Below are positions 23,961 through 34,600 of a DNA stretch of 64,000 nt, in pieces (within the stretch, counting starts at the first letter, position 1; each line of letters opens with the position of its first letter). Origin of the DNA: Branchipolynoe longqiensis (taxonomy: Eukaryota; Annelida; Polychaeta; Phyllodocida; Polynoidae); assembly GCA_030323885.1 (NCBI GenBank), contig CM059191.1, positions 1,302,001 to 1,366,000 of the forward strand, written 5' to 3'. The notes under the pieces were generated by a model. It was not told the DNA's origin, searched no databases, and saw only the letters and a list, made by a program, of their open reading frames with translations. Both the position numbers and the translations under genes were made by a program.

Positions 23961-24453
23961 AACCCCTACAGCAAACAACATTTAAACCTACTCAGAACAT
24001 TTGTGTAACCTCTTTTATGTACTGAATAAACCCCCCTTTCTCCCACCTCAGTCTCAGGCTTCCTCTATCCGAATCGGCCCATAATTTCGAAGTGTCGTTC
24101 ATCCGGCAGAGGAAGCCTGAGATGCTCACATCACCAAGTGGCGCATGCGCGCTTCCCCACCCCCTCCTCCTACACTATCCTGAGCTGCATTCGGGTTTGG
24201 ATTTCAAAGCGTATTGTTTTGCCGCACCCACCCGCCCTCTATATTAAACGCCACTTCGTGGTGGTCGGCTCCCGGGCCTACCTCCTCGGGCTCCCAGGTC
24301 TTCCCTCCCCCATCAGCTGACATTGATCAGATGGACTGAACCCCTACAACAAACAACATTTAAACCTACTCTGAACATTTGTTATAACTTCTTGTATGTA
24401 CTGAATAAACCCCCCTTTCTCCCACCTCAGTCTCAGGCTTCCTCTGTCCGAAT
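23884..24453 (+). repeat. Ngaro-1 repeats B1-A2-B2
   Basis: B1 (23884-24074) and B2 (24275-24453) are near copies sharing CATCAGCTGACATTGATCAG, ATGGACTGAACCCCTACA and AATAAACCCCCCTTTCTCCC. A2 (24076-24223) lies between them. AATAAA in each B unit is a plausible polyadenylation signal. The B1/A2 junction represents the joined ends expected of a circular intermediate. Confidence 0.85.
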
Positions 24454-24639
24454 GACTTACTAGAAACAAAGTAGTCCAGGATAAACAATGTTCAATTTAC
24501 TGTCATGGTGTTTTCTTGCCTAACTTAGTTGTACTTATTTCCAGGTGTTTTGACACTGGGTAACAAAACCATAATACCAACAACAAAAAACCCACTAAAA
24601 CTCCCTTTCCAAACAATTAATCCGCATATCACCTGTGCT

Positions 24640-25215
24640 AGGGTATACTATTCATGGTGGGGTTATAGCGCTGCCCGCGTCAGGTACCATGCCAGTGGCA
24701 CCGTGTTTCCATATCTCACTCAGTCGCATTATCCTACCAGACGGGATGGTTGAATGAGATGAGCATTCGTCTCCCGTTTTGGTAGATCGTGGGATTCAAA
24801 CCCATGGGTTCTAACCCTGATCGAGTCAAACCAATGACTTAAATATTGATACTTGTCGCTTCCTAGCTAGACGCTCAGCATTATTAGGAGAGTGCAAGGA
24901 CGGCATGGCTCAGTGTCAGGATCATGTTACTGAGTGGGGTACTAGGTCATGGTGCTGGCAACCTGGTCTCCCAGTAGGGCAGCACTATGAAGTCACCATC
25001 AGTGTGTGCTATCACAAGTCGGTACCCATCCTGATATGACATTAGATGTTGCTAGGACATAAAACAACAACAAACAAAAACAAACGCATTATCCTAACTC
25101 TGAGCAAACCAGTCCTTGTCCTGTTTTATTTATCTCGAACGCCAGGCAGGTATCAACTTGGCATGTCCTTGGTTCTTGTCAGGGGATTAAATCCCTGACG
25201 TCCCACTAAGATATT
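24640..25215. mobile_element. SINE-A (minus) carrying a nested SINE-A (plus)
   Basis: The older minus copy occupies 24640-24736 and 25085-25215. A plus copy (24737-25084, head GATGGTTGAATGAGATGAGC, tail ending in CAAA units) is inserted in it. The 12-base target duplication CGCATTATCCTA is present at 24725-24736 and 25085-25096. Confidence 0.9.
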
Positions 25216-25499
25216 CCATCACACCCATCCTGCCCGGTTACGCCTCACTCAATGCACTTTTGCACTTGATCGCAGCCGTGCCCTATCTGGATAATAATAG
25301 ATCACGGTTTTTCTTTCATGTCACTCACCGCCATTTTGTGGTATCCAACGGCTCAGTCCGACCTTATAAACGGGGCACACTGCTCAAAACGACCAGATTG
25401 GCAACTCTTTGTTTGTGTATAGGCCTGTATCATGTTGAACCGCTGCAGTTTGACCCCATTTAAATTTTTATGCAGATCACTTTTAAGAAACTCGGAGGG
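25216..25499. other. Intron-like DNA, nothing recognised
   Basis: No exon or repeat was identified. The open frame crossing it is an accidental extension of the minisatellite that follows. Confidence 0.4.
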
Positions 25500-25735
25500 A
25501 CCGACAAACGCCCTTGAGTTTGGATCACACTGCCCTTGTGTTTGGATAACACTACCATTGCGTTTGGATCACACAGCCCTTGAGTTTGGATCACACATCC
25601 CTAGAGTTTGGATCACACAACCCTTGTGTTTGGATCACACAGCCCTAGAGTTTGGATCTCACAGCCCGAGAGTTTGGATCACACTGCCCTTGTATTTGGA
25701 TCACACTCCCCTTGTCTTTGGATACAATGGCCCCC
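25500..25735. repeat. 22-bp minisatellite
   Basis: About ten units close to CCCTTGAGTTTGGATCACAC plus AG. Since 22 is not a multiple of three, three units (66 bases) make a 22-residue repeat that stays open on the plus strand. This explains the apparent protein from 25432. Confidence 0.9.
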
Positions 25736-25806
25736 ATTTTGAGTTGCTGTTGGATTTACATTCTATTTTGTTATATTGTTTCTTTCATATTCTGTAAGGG
25801 GTCGCC

Positions 25807-26112
25807 AGAGTTTTACGTCCTGGAAACATAAACGGTCATATCAGGTCATGATGCCAATGGTCTGGTCTCCCAGTGGGGCAGCACTATAAAGTTGCCATGA
25901 GTGTGCACTGTCACAAGTCGGTACCCGTATTGATATGGCCTTAATGTTGCTAGGACGTAAAACAACAACAAACCAATTTTTTTAATGTTATATATTATGT
26001 ATATTGTATAATATATATACTATGTGGTAAATATAGTATATGTATTAACTATTATATATACTATATAATGCCTGTACTTCATGTGTACCCTGTATATATG
26101 CACACATATAAA

Positions 26113-26151
<39 letters not shown>

Positions 26152-26575
26152 TAAAATTTCTCTAACCGACCACCTCCACATGTCGACCACTCCCCTATAT
26201 CGATCGCTTTATTTGGGATCCAAATGATGGCCCATACAACACCGTTGCAATGATATAGGGTGGGGTGGGTACCGGCATCCTTCACATTACCGTCATGGTG
26301 CCAATGGCCTGATCTCCCAGTGGGGCAACACTATAAAGTTGCCATGAGTGCGCACTGTCACAAGTCGGTACCCGTAATGATATCACCTTAAATGTTGCTA
26401 GGACGTAAAACAACAACAAACAAACAAATGTTATATTATATATTATGTATATTGTATAATAATAATAATAATATATATACTATATGGTAAATATAGTATA
26501 TATATTATGTATTGTACATATTACATCTATACCCATACAATACCGTTGCAATGATAAAGGGTGGGGTGGATTGTA
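25807..26575 (+). repeat. Segmental duplication carrying SINE-A fragments and a mariner-like MITE end
   Basis: 25838-26280 and 26287-26575 are two diverged copies. Each has SINE-A body and tail (CTCCCAGTGGGGCA to GCTAGGACGTAAAACAACAA), then TGTTATATATTATGTATATTG-type AT sequence, and ends with CCGTTGCAATGATA and GGGTGGGGTGG. Only the first copy holds a MITE end at 26151-26224 (TACAGTAAAATTTCTCTAAC). Confidence 0.75.
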
Positions 26576-26937
26576 TTAATAATGCAAGTAATTGTATGAA
26601 CTTGTACAAGTTGTAGATTGTGTTATTGCGCACTTGTATATTTAACACAACGGTGCCTTCTGCTCGGCCCTAAGTCTGACTAGTCCTACAGGATGTGACC
26701 AACCTATATATAGTTCTACAGCAAATACCTGCAAAGGCGCCGTGCTTATGCAATGAAGAAAGGCAGAACACACTTGACAGCGCCATGAGAGCCCGGATTC
26801 CAACAGCGACAAATAACAATTCATTTGCAGAAGCCACCATCACCCCACTCCCTGGTTGGTTACCTCTCCCCCGCCCCACCCGCCCCACCCGCCCCACCCG
26901 CCCCCAACACACATGAGCTCTACTTCTCTCCTCTACA
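26576..26937. other. Intron-like DNA with a doubtful exon
   Basis: 26715-26858 reads open on the plus strand from an acceptor TAGTTCTACAG to a weak donor GTTGGT, but the peptide resembles nothing I know. A CCGCCCCACC tandem follows at 26869-26902. Confidence 0.25.
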
Positions 26938-27605
26938 CCGGGCGCGCTGGCCGAATCGATAGAGCACGGGCCTCGCGTGTGGGAGATCAAGAGTTCGGTT
27001 CCCGGTCGAGTCAACCCAATGACTTATGAAATTTATACTTATCACTTCCTAGTCTGGTGCTCGGCATTAATAGGATAGGGCAAGGACTAGTTAGCTCAGT
27101 GTCAAGATAATGTTTGTTTGTTGTTGTTTTACATCCTAGCAACATCTAAGGTCATACCAGGATGGTACCGACTTGTTACAGTGCGCAGTCATGGCAACTT
27201 TATAGTGCTGCCCCACTGGGAGACCAGGCCACCAGCACCATGACTTGATTCCCCACTCAGTCACATTATCCTGACACTGATCTAACCAGCCCTTGCCATA
27301 TCCTAATAATGCTGAGCGCCAAGCTCGGAAGCGACAAGTATAAATTATTTTTAAGTCATTCGTTTGACTCAAAACAGGTTTCGAACCCACAAACCCATGG
27401 GTTCGGATCCACCGATCTCCCAAAAAACAGGAGACCGACGTCAGGATAATGTGATATATCAGGTCATGGTGCTGGCGGCCTGGTCTCCCAGTGGGGAAGC
27501 ACTATAAAGTCAACATAAGTGCGCACATTTCACAAGTTGGTACCCATCCTGATATGACCTTAGACGTTGCAAGGACGTAAACCTCCAACAACCAAGCAAC
27601 CATCT
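26938..27605. mobile_element. SINE-A (plus) carrying a nested SINE-A (minus)
   Basis: The outer plus copy occupies 26938-27112 and 27440-27605. The inner minus copy (27113-27439) begins TTTGTTTGTTGTTGTTTTAC and ends with its head. The target duplication is GTCAAGATAATG (27101-27112) and GTCAGGATAATG (27440-27451). The insertion site is the same SINE position, in the same relative orientation, as the nested event at 24737. Confidence 0.9.
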
Positions 27606-27654
27606 GTCCTCTAAGATACTCTCATTGGGGTAGGGGGTGGACAATGAAGGGAAG

Positions 27655-27840
27655 CACGACACATAGAGCGGGACTCGAACCCACACTTCCGCCATTTCTG
27701 AGCGAGCCGCCTAACAATCCGCCTATCTAGGCTCCCTGATGCAATCAACTTACCCATTTACCAAACCGCATTTTCACATGGAGAGGTCAGTGCACCACAC
27801 TACAGTACTCTGTATTCCCCACACACATTTCTCAAAGAAT
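27655..27840 (-). mobile_element. SINE-D copy, minus strand
   Basis: On the minus strand it has a tRNA-like head with GCCTAGATAGGCGG and a B box GTGGGTTCGAGTCCCGC, then a short body. Related sequence lies at 11690-11872. Confidence 0.65.
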
Positions 27841-28038
27841 CTTCACCTCAGTCATTTTCTTTACAACATCTGAACGCTCTCGGGGATCTAACCCACGTGG
27901 AGAGCTGTCTCTATGCCTGCAAGGCTTTCTTGGCCGGTCTGCTTGCTATTATAGTATTAAGGCATTCGCCTCCCAGCCATCAGAGAGAGGTCAGTGTTCA
28001 GAACATACACGCTCTTACAACTAACTGGCTCCTTTTAG

Positions 28039-28219
28039 ACAGAACCAGTCGATGACCCACCAGTCGAAGGCAAGAGACGCTCTCTCTGACGGGAGTGACA
28101 TGACCTTGTTTAACATGACCTTGAACGCTTTCAAGTGGCAGTCACTGATTATCGCTCACCTTGCAGAAAGGCAGAGACTGGATTCACCAGGCCCGGGTCA
28201 TAAGGAGTCAGGCAGAAGA
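28039..28219 (+). CDS. Likely exon of the CFAP46-like gene
   Basis: A 181-base exon with acceptor GGCTCCTTTTAG and donor GTAGGT. One base completes a preceding codon; then 60 codons read without a stop: QNQSMTHQSKARDALSDGS, DMTLFNMTLNAFKWQSLII, AHLAERQRLDSPGPGHKES, GRR. It ends in phase 0. The NQSxxHQSKARDALSDG pattern is compatible with a later CFAP46 segment, but this is weaker than for the earlier exons and the phase requires a missing exon before it. It could instead belong to another gene. G-rich minisatellite units begin right at the donor. Confidence 0.45.
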
Positions 28220-28330
28220 GTAGGTACAGGAATGGGAACAGAGCTAGGTACCAGGGTATGTATAGGGGGTAGGTAAAGTAGACTGTACAAGGGTGAGCAG
28301 AGTGGGTGAACACAGAGATTGGTACATATA

Positions 28331-29107
28331 CAGTAAAACCTCACTATCTGACCACTTCCACAGATCGATCACTCCCCTATATCGATCGCTTTATTTAGGT
28401 CCCAACAATACCATTTTAACCATATTCTAACTCTGTAAACCGACCACCTCCATAACTGGATCACTTAAAGTCGGTCCTAAAGCCCCAGTCACACATAGCT
28501 GGACGAGCCCCGGATTTTGAACCGGACCACCCACGGACCAACGGCCCGGACTGTCCCGGACCGCCACGGATAAAATCACTGTTTTCGTCGATTTTTGCCT
28601 CGCAGTCACACCTTCCCGGACGAGCCCCAGACCAAAGGCCGGATTGCCCCGGACCACCCCCGGACTATCCCGGATCACCCCCGGACAGTCCGGGAGTGGT
28701 CCGTGGCTAGGCCGGGGGTAGTCCTGGATAGTCCGGGGATGGTCCGGGTCAAACCATGGCTCAAAATGACCCCGTACCACCCCCGGACAGCCCCGGTCCA
28801 CCCCGCACCACCCCTGAATTACCCGGACCACCCCCAGACCACCCCCGGACCACCCCCGGACCACCCCCGGACCACCCCCGGATCATGCCGGATGTTTTAA
28901 ACATTTTAAAACATCCGGGGCTGAGCCCGGACGGCGCTGGACGAGCCACGGATCAGGCCGGATCAGGGGGGGTCGGCACGGACCACCCACGGACGAGCCC
29001 CGGATCGCCCCGGACCACCCCGGATGGCGGTCCGGGGCTCGTCCGGTCCCTGATTCGGGTATGTGTGACTGGGGCTTAAGGTCGGTCGATTTAGAGAGGT
29101 TTTAGTG
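28331..29107. mobile_element. Mariner-like MITE interrupted by a Harbinger-like MITE
   Basis: Ends CAGTAAAACCTC (28331) and GAGGTTTTAGTG (29107) are inverted, flanked by TA on both sides (28329-28330, 29108-29109). Inner sequence includes ATCGATCGCTTTATTTAGG, also seen at the 26151 fragment. Excluding the nested element it is only about 180 bases. Confidence 0.75.
28481..29076. mobile_element. Harbinger-like MITE with GC-rich 12-bp repeats
   Basis: A perfect 17-base inverted terminus AGCCCCAGTCACACATA, flanked by a TAA target duplication (28478-28480 and 29077-29079), typical of PIF/Harbinger. The 596-base interior is filled with units close to CCGGACCACCCC, in both orientations around 28690-28745. 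Apparent proline-rich proteins across it are by-products of the repeats. Confidence 0.85.
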
Positions 29108-29222
29108 TATAGGTAAATATAGTAGGTGCATATATAGTGGTGTGTGGAGTAGAGAGAGTGGGAAGTACAAGGGTAGGTAGAAGGGTTGGCACAGATATGT
29201 ATACAGGTAGGTAGATGTGTAG
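29108..29222. repeat. G-rich degenerate minisatellite
   Basis: Loose units such as GGTAGGTAGA and GGCACAGATATG relate to the 48-bp array at 30592-31333; similar pieces occur at 28220-28325 and 30230-30430. Confidence 0.5.
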
Positions 29223-29708
29223 GTATGCAGGTATTGCAGGTATTGCAATACCTCAGGGAGGTTGATTCCCCCTGCCCTGCAGAGTTGTAAACCACTGCAT
29301 TGTGGTACAGGTTCTTGACAGAACCGAAGGCTAAGCGAGCAAACCCTAAACAGAAAACCATGTCACTGTGGCAGCATTAAGGGCGGTTGATGTATGGAAC
29401 TCCCAACATCGCCCGACCAGCCACTGCAGGGACAAATAGTTTTGCACCTGTCTGGACATGTTCTTGCCAGTGTGAAACCTCTATATGCTCCCCGAGAGAG
29501 TGCCGCTGGTAACTTGCAAAAGCCAGCAGCACTTCAACACTTTTGCAAGCAGCTTTCATGAAATGTAGACCATCAAGAGAAACCTGAAGCTGAGACATTA
29601 AGACTGACTCATGGACATCACTCTCACAGCAGAGAGCTAAATGGAGAGCGGCAATCAAGTAATGAAAGCAGTCTTTGTTGCATCGTGACTGACAGCATGA
29701 TGATGAGA
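29223..29708. repeat. Interspersed repeat R3, copy 1
   Basis: About 480 bases from TATGCAGGTATTGCAGG to GCATGATGATGAG, shared with 33942-34363 and 63701-64000. Landmarks are TGTAAACCACTGCATTGTGG, CAGAACCGAAGGCTAAGCG and TCCCCGAGAGAGTGCCGCT. A (GAT)n end suggests a retroposon tail. The minus strand reads about 94 codons open in this copy, with a similar peptide (TGAKLFVPAVAG) in all three copies. I do not recognise the family. Confidence 0.75.
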
Positions 29709-29852
29709 GGTGTAGGTAGAGAGGTAGGCACAGTCGGTGAACACAGAGGTCGGTATATAAGCAATGTCATCTATCACATGGACACACTGGGCAGCTGACT
29801 GAAACTCTGCGATTTTTGGGGCTCCGAAATTCAATTAAGGTTCATATTATGT

Positions 29853-30160
29853 GGTGTTCTTTGTGGCGGAGTAGTTATAGTGTCTGACTTTTTTCGAGGT
29901 CGGACTCCTAATCTGAAGGTCGGTGGTTCGATTTACTGTGCCCCCAACTCTGCCAAGTTGAATTTCCACTGCTGTGTATAACTTACAGCATCATCAAAGG
30001 CCGGTTGCTCTCATACCATGTCTATGTGGTGTGGGAGGTTAAAAATCCCTTGGGCCGGTAAAAATGTAGGCTTGGGCTTTCTATCTACAAACTGTCTAAT
30101 GGTGAAAACAAGTCTATTCAGACTTATCCATGATAAGCATTATGAATCTTCAAGAAGTTA
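29853..30160 (+). mobile_element. SINE-B, copy 2
   Basis: Matches 6202-6524 from GTGTTCTTTGTGGCGGAG through GGTTAAAAATCCCTTGGG. The 3' part contains GGTGAAAACAAGT, a block that also occurs at 61393-61405 and inverted at 42810-42822. Confidence 0.8.
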
Positions 30161-30513
30161 TGCGTGAGGAGGGGCAAGGGGGCCAGTACATGGCTTTGCC
30201 TGGAAGCCTAAAATATTCTTAAGAGGGTGCTGTACATAGATATGATAGGTATATGGTAGAGGAGTAGGTAGAGAACGAACTACATGGGGGTAGAAGGGGT
30301 AGGTATAAGGCGTGGGTAAAAGAGGTAGTTACTGGGATAGGCGGAGGGGTGGACAGGGACAGGAGTATAACTAGGCACAAGGGTAGGTGGAAGGAGAGAT
30401 AGAGGAACAGGCACAGAGCTAGGCACAGGGATAGCCAATTTTTGAATATAAAGGTGAACTAGTACTAACATGACCGAAACAACTCAACATATTTACAAGT
30501 ATTTCCTAATCCC

Positions 30514-30591
30514 CGACCAGGCGTGGTGGCCGAATCGGTACAACGCGGGTCTCGGGTACGGGTGATCGAGAGCTCGGTTCACGATCGAGTA
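30514..30591 (+). mobile_element. SINE-A head fragment
   Basis: Only the tRNA-like head (GGTGGCCGAATCGGTACAAC to CACGATCGAGT) is present. It joins directly to the 48-bp minisatellite. Confidence 0.8.
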
Positions 30592-31333
30592 CAAGGAGAG
30601 ATAGAGGAACAGGCACAGAGCTAGGCACAGGGCTAGGTAAAAGGAGAGATAGAGGAACATGCACATATCTAGGCACAGGGATAGGTAGAGGAACAGGCAC
30701 ATATCTAGGCACAGCGATAGGTAGAAGGAGAGATAGAGGAACAGGCACAGAGCTAGGCACAGGGATAGGTAGAAGGAGAGATAGAGGAACAGGCACATAT
30801 CTAGGCACAGGACTAGGTAGAAGGAGATATAGAGGAACAGGCACAGATCTAGGCACAGGGATAGATACAAGGTGAGATAGAGGAACAGGCACAGATCTAG
30901 GCACAGGGATGGGTAGGGGGAGAGATAGAGGAACAGGGACAGATCGAGGCACAGGGATAGGTAGAAGGAGAGATAGAGGAACAGGCACAGATCTAGGCAC
31001 AGGCACAGGGATAGGTACAAAGAGATATAGAGGAACAGGCACATATCTAGACACATGGATAGGTAGAAGGAGAGATAGAGGAACAGGCACAGATCTAGGC
31101 ACATGGATGGGTAGAAGGAGAGATAGAGGAACAGGCACAGATCTAGGCACATGGGTGGGTAGAAGGAGAGATAGAGGAACAGGCACAGATCTAGGCACAT
31201 GGATGGGTAGAAGGAGAGATAGAGGAACAGGCACAGATCTAGGCACATGGGTGGGTAGAAGGAGAGATAGAGGAACAGGCACAGATCTAGGCACATGGAT
31301 AGGTAGAAGGAGAGATAGAGGAACAGGCACAGC
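30592..31333. repeat. 48-bp minisatellite
   Basis: About fifteen units near GAGGAACAGGCACAGATCTA followed by GGCACATGGATGGGTAGAAG and GAGAGATA, total 48 bases (16 codons). The multiple of three leaves two minus frames open for about 280 residues (LFLYLSFYPSMCLDLC-type and VPRSVPVPLSLLLPIH-type repeats) and one plus frame for 160. With SINE pieces at both edges I read these as repeat artefacts, not genes. Confidence 0.9.
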
Positions 31334-31586
31334 AACATCGACGGTCATATCAGGACGTGCACCGACTTGTGACAGTGCACACTCATGGTGACTTTATAGT
31401 GCTGCCCCACTGGGAAATCAGGTCACCAGCACCATAACCTGATATCCCACTCAGTCACATTATCCTGACACTGAGTGAACCAGTCCTTGCCCTATCCTAG
31501 TAATGCCAAGCGCCAGGCTAGGAAGCGACAAGTATCAATTTTTATGTCTTTGGTTTGATTCTACCAGGGTTCGAACCCACCAACCA
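31331..31586 (-). mobile_element. SINE-A, minus strand, 3' truncated
   Basis: It starts inside the tail (AGCAACATCGACGGTCATATC) and runs to the B-box complement GGGTTCGAACCCAC. Together with the head at 30514 it brackets the 48-bp array. Confidence 0.85.
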
Positions 31587-31614
31587 TGACTAAATCTGAG
31601 CAAAAACTGCTTTG

Positions 31615-33800
31615 GTATGAATCAATTGTAAATTAGTGATGGAGCTCCTGGTTCCAGCATCCAGTAGTTATCTACATTGAAGTAGAGTTGATGAAATGGG
31701 AGAGAATGCAAACAAAAGCAAGATGGCGGACACTAAAGCCTCTCAATGCGAATTTGATGATCTATTAATTTACATGAGTTCATACATCAGTCACACACAA
31801 AGTAATAGCCTATGATGGATAAGTATTTGAAGCATGTATTTAGTGCCTTACATTGTAAATGCATATGGTTATATCCATAACGCACGTAAGGCACGTAAGG
31901 GAACTTTCCCTATATTGATCGCGCATATATGTGGTCATGACATGTTTAGTTACGTGGAAGTGTTTTATATTCATGACATGTTTAGCTATGTAGAAGTGTT
32001 TTATATTTTTAATAGTACTAAGGCATGTAGGGGAAATTTCCCTATATTGATTGTGCATATATGTGGTCATGACATGTTTAGTTACTTGGAAGTGTTTTAT
32101 ATTCATGACATGTTTACTTATGTGGAAGTGTTTTATATTTTTAATAGTACTAAGGCATGTAGGGAAATTTCCCTATATTGATCGCACATATATGTGGTAT
32201 ACTTTTCAAGGTTTGGCCAAATACTGGGTATCAAAGGTGTGAGATTCATGACTTTCAAGGTTGGGACCAATTCATCTGGAAACATTAGCATACAGCTATA
32301 GTCAAGACAATAAACTCCTAACAAAACCACAAAGGGCTACTAGAGCAAATAATGCGCCACAATGAAAGCAGACCAGAAGCCAAATAAAAGCTCACGAGAG
32401 AAGCACGCTGGAAATGGCTGCCAAGGTTGGAATGCCCAAGCAGTAAAGGAATGACAAATTCCTGACCTAAAAACATACAAAAAATATATGCGCAAAATAA
32501 GGCTAGGCAACCCCCACTAGCTGCACAGCAAAGGGGCATGTGATATGTCATGGCCCACCAGACGGATGCCCAATGGAAGGTAACCATGCCAAAAGTAGCC
32601 AGTCAGCACACCACACAGCTACATACAAGCCTATGATATGTAAATAGGAGTAGGCTAGTCTAGTAGTAAGAGTAGACAAAATAAAACACATATATGCCAA
32701 GAAAATCCAAAAGAATTAACATAGACTACTAACCAGACCAACCACCTATCTATCTGCTACTGAAATGCAGGCAATCAAATACCTTATCAGCATCTACTGT
32801 GTGATCGGATAACACCAACACTACAGCTGGCCAGCATTGAAAACAAGCCTGAATACCCAGGCTTATATGCTATGAACAGTATAAATACAGCCTCAATAAA
32901 TAAATAAATAAAAAAATAGTGCAGCTTCCTGACGCTTCTAAGTCGTTGTTTAGCAGCCCTTTCTTGGATAGAGTGCTGTGGGAGTAACTGTTAGATTGGT
33001 TGCTTTCCGAGTGGGTATTTGTGGTCTCATGGTTGTGGCCTGGTGGTATTGGTTCGAGAGGTAGATAAAAGGTTCACCCCTATCCAAAATAGGGGTGCAT
33101 TACAACCCTCTTAAATCCTAGCAACAACTACTTCAGCAGGAATTAACTATGGAGCTGGTGGTTCCAGTGTGCAGTCTATATCCATATTTTCCTAAAGTTG
33201 ACAAACTTTGAGAAAATGCACACAAAAAGCGGAACAAGATGGCGACCAAAGAAAGTTCTTGATTTGACTTTTGAAGTGCATCAATCTACATACTTTCATA
33301 AATTATTCACTCAAAACCAGTAGGTTATGACCAATAAGTATTTGACTTATCTATTTAGCACTTTAGATTACAAAATGATGTATTGATGTAATGACAAATA
33401 AGTATTTAACCTATATATTTAGCATTTTAGATTACAAAATGATGTAAAGACATAATGGCAAATAAGTATTTGACCTATATATTTAGCACTTTAGATTACA
33501 AAATGATGTAATGACATAGTAGCAAATAAGTATGTGACATATGTATTTAGCACTTTAGATTACACAATGATGTAATGATGTAATGCCAAATAAGTATTTG
33601 ACATATATATTTCGCACTTTAGATACAAACTGATGTGGTTATTTCGATATCCCAGCCTTCCAACTCTTTTCTATTGGCTTGTTTAGCAGTCATATCCGGG
33701 AGACGGTGCTGTGCGAGTAACTACTAGATTCGTTGCTATTTGGGTGGTAAGTTACAGTGTCATGGTTGTGGTCTGCTGGTATTGGTTGGAGAGCCTTCTG
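31615..33800. repeat. Diverged segmental duplication with inner tandem repeats
   Basis: 31615-31855 resembles 33135-33370 (GGAGCT..TGGTTCCAG, AACAAGATGGCG, ATAAGTATTTGA). 32940-33075 resembles 33650-33795 (GAGTAACT..TAGATT, GGTTGTGG..TGGTGGTATTGG). Inside are three units of about 139 bases at 31897-32180 (GACATGTTTAGTTA, TGGAAGTGTTTTATATT) and about five units of 70-75 bases at 33320-33632 (AAATAAGTATTTGAC, AGCACTTTAGATTAC). No gene is recognised. Confidence 0.7.
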
Positions 33801-33941
33801 AGGGAGGGAGGGAGGGGGGGAGGGAGGGGGGAGGGATGATAGGTCTCACCCCGACTGGGAGGTGAGGGTAAAGGACATGAGCCTTCATAAAGACCGAATC
33901 CGGCCTTTAATGGTCCTTTTATCCCCTCTACAGCTCATGGG

Positions 33942-34363
33942 TATGCAGGTATTGCAGGTATTGCAGGTATAGCAATACCTCAGGGAGTTTGACGCCCCTG
34001 CCCTGCAGAGTTGTAAACCACTGCCTTGTGGTACAGGTTCTTGACAGAACCGAAGGCTAAGCGAGCAAACCCTAAACAGAAAACCATGTCACTGTGGCAG
34101 CATTAAGGGCGGTTGATGTATGGAACTCCCAACATCTCCCGACCAGCCACTGCAGGGACAAATAGTTTTGCGCCTGTCTTGACATGTTCTTGCCGGTGTG
34201 AAACATCTATTTGCTCCCCGAGAGAGTGCCGCTGATAACTTGCAAAAGCCAGCAGCACTTCAACACTTTTGCAGGCAGCTTTCATGAAAAGAAATGGAGA
34301 GCGGCAGTCAAGTAATGAAAGCAGTCTTTGTCGCATCGCGACCGACAGCATGATGATGATGAC
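33942..34363. repeat. Interspersed repeat R3, copy 2
   Basis: Closely matches 29223-29708 but lacks about 60 bases after TTTCATGAAA. It ends in (GAT)n. A purine run (GAGGGAGGGAGG) lies just upstream at 33799-33835. Confidence 0.75.
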
Positions 34364-34600
34364 CCCCTCTACATCCGCAAATTAGGTTTGGAGGGCGACC
34401 GTAGCCACTGCTGAGCGCATGTACTACTTGGTGCTTCCGGTTTACTTAGGTATGCAAATGAGCCATCACGTGACGTGCCTGGGGAAGGCAGTTTGTACGC
34501 GCAGGTGCAGTGGTGCCAGCTGCACCTGGACTAACGACATCAGGCTGTCTGTTTGCGCCCAGTCGAACCGTCACCCTCGGGATCAATAGGAGACAATGTT
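34364..34600. other. Unassigned intergenic or intron DNA
   Basis: Moderately GC-rich sequence without a recognised exon or repeat. It leads into the TTTGCACCCAGTAG satellite. Confidence 0.35.

Larger units (their letters stand above)
20977..24453 (+). mobile_element. Ngaro-like element 1, complete but decayed
   Basis: A tyrosine-recombinase retrotransposon with split direct repeats in the order A1-coding-B1-A2-B2. A1 is 20977-21129 and A2 24076-24223 (both start GGCCCATAATTTCGAA). B1 is about 23884-24074 and B2 24275-24453 (both end in CTCAGGCTTCCTCT, then TCCGAAT). This is the diagnostic Ngaro layout. Coding remnants of gag, RNase H and recombinase are in order, but the RT segment expected between 21918 and 22345 is missing. 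Confidence 0.85.

Noticed and set aside
26695..26916. 73-codon plus frame as an exon
   Set aside because: The donor is weak, the peptide is not recognisable and the end is a CCGCCCCACC tandem; evidence is too thin to call.
28427..29079. Proline/glycine-rich frames on both strands
   Set aside because: They are by-products of CCGGACCACCCC repeats inside a Harbinger-like MITE.
30493..31391. Two overlapping minus frames of about 280 residues and a 160-residue plus frame
   Set aside because: All arise from the 48-base minisatellite, begin or end inside SINE-A pieces, and have no family resemblance.
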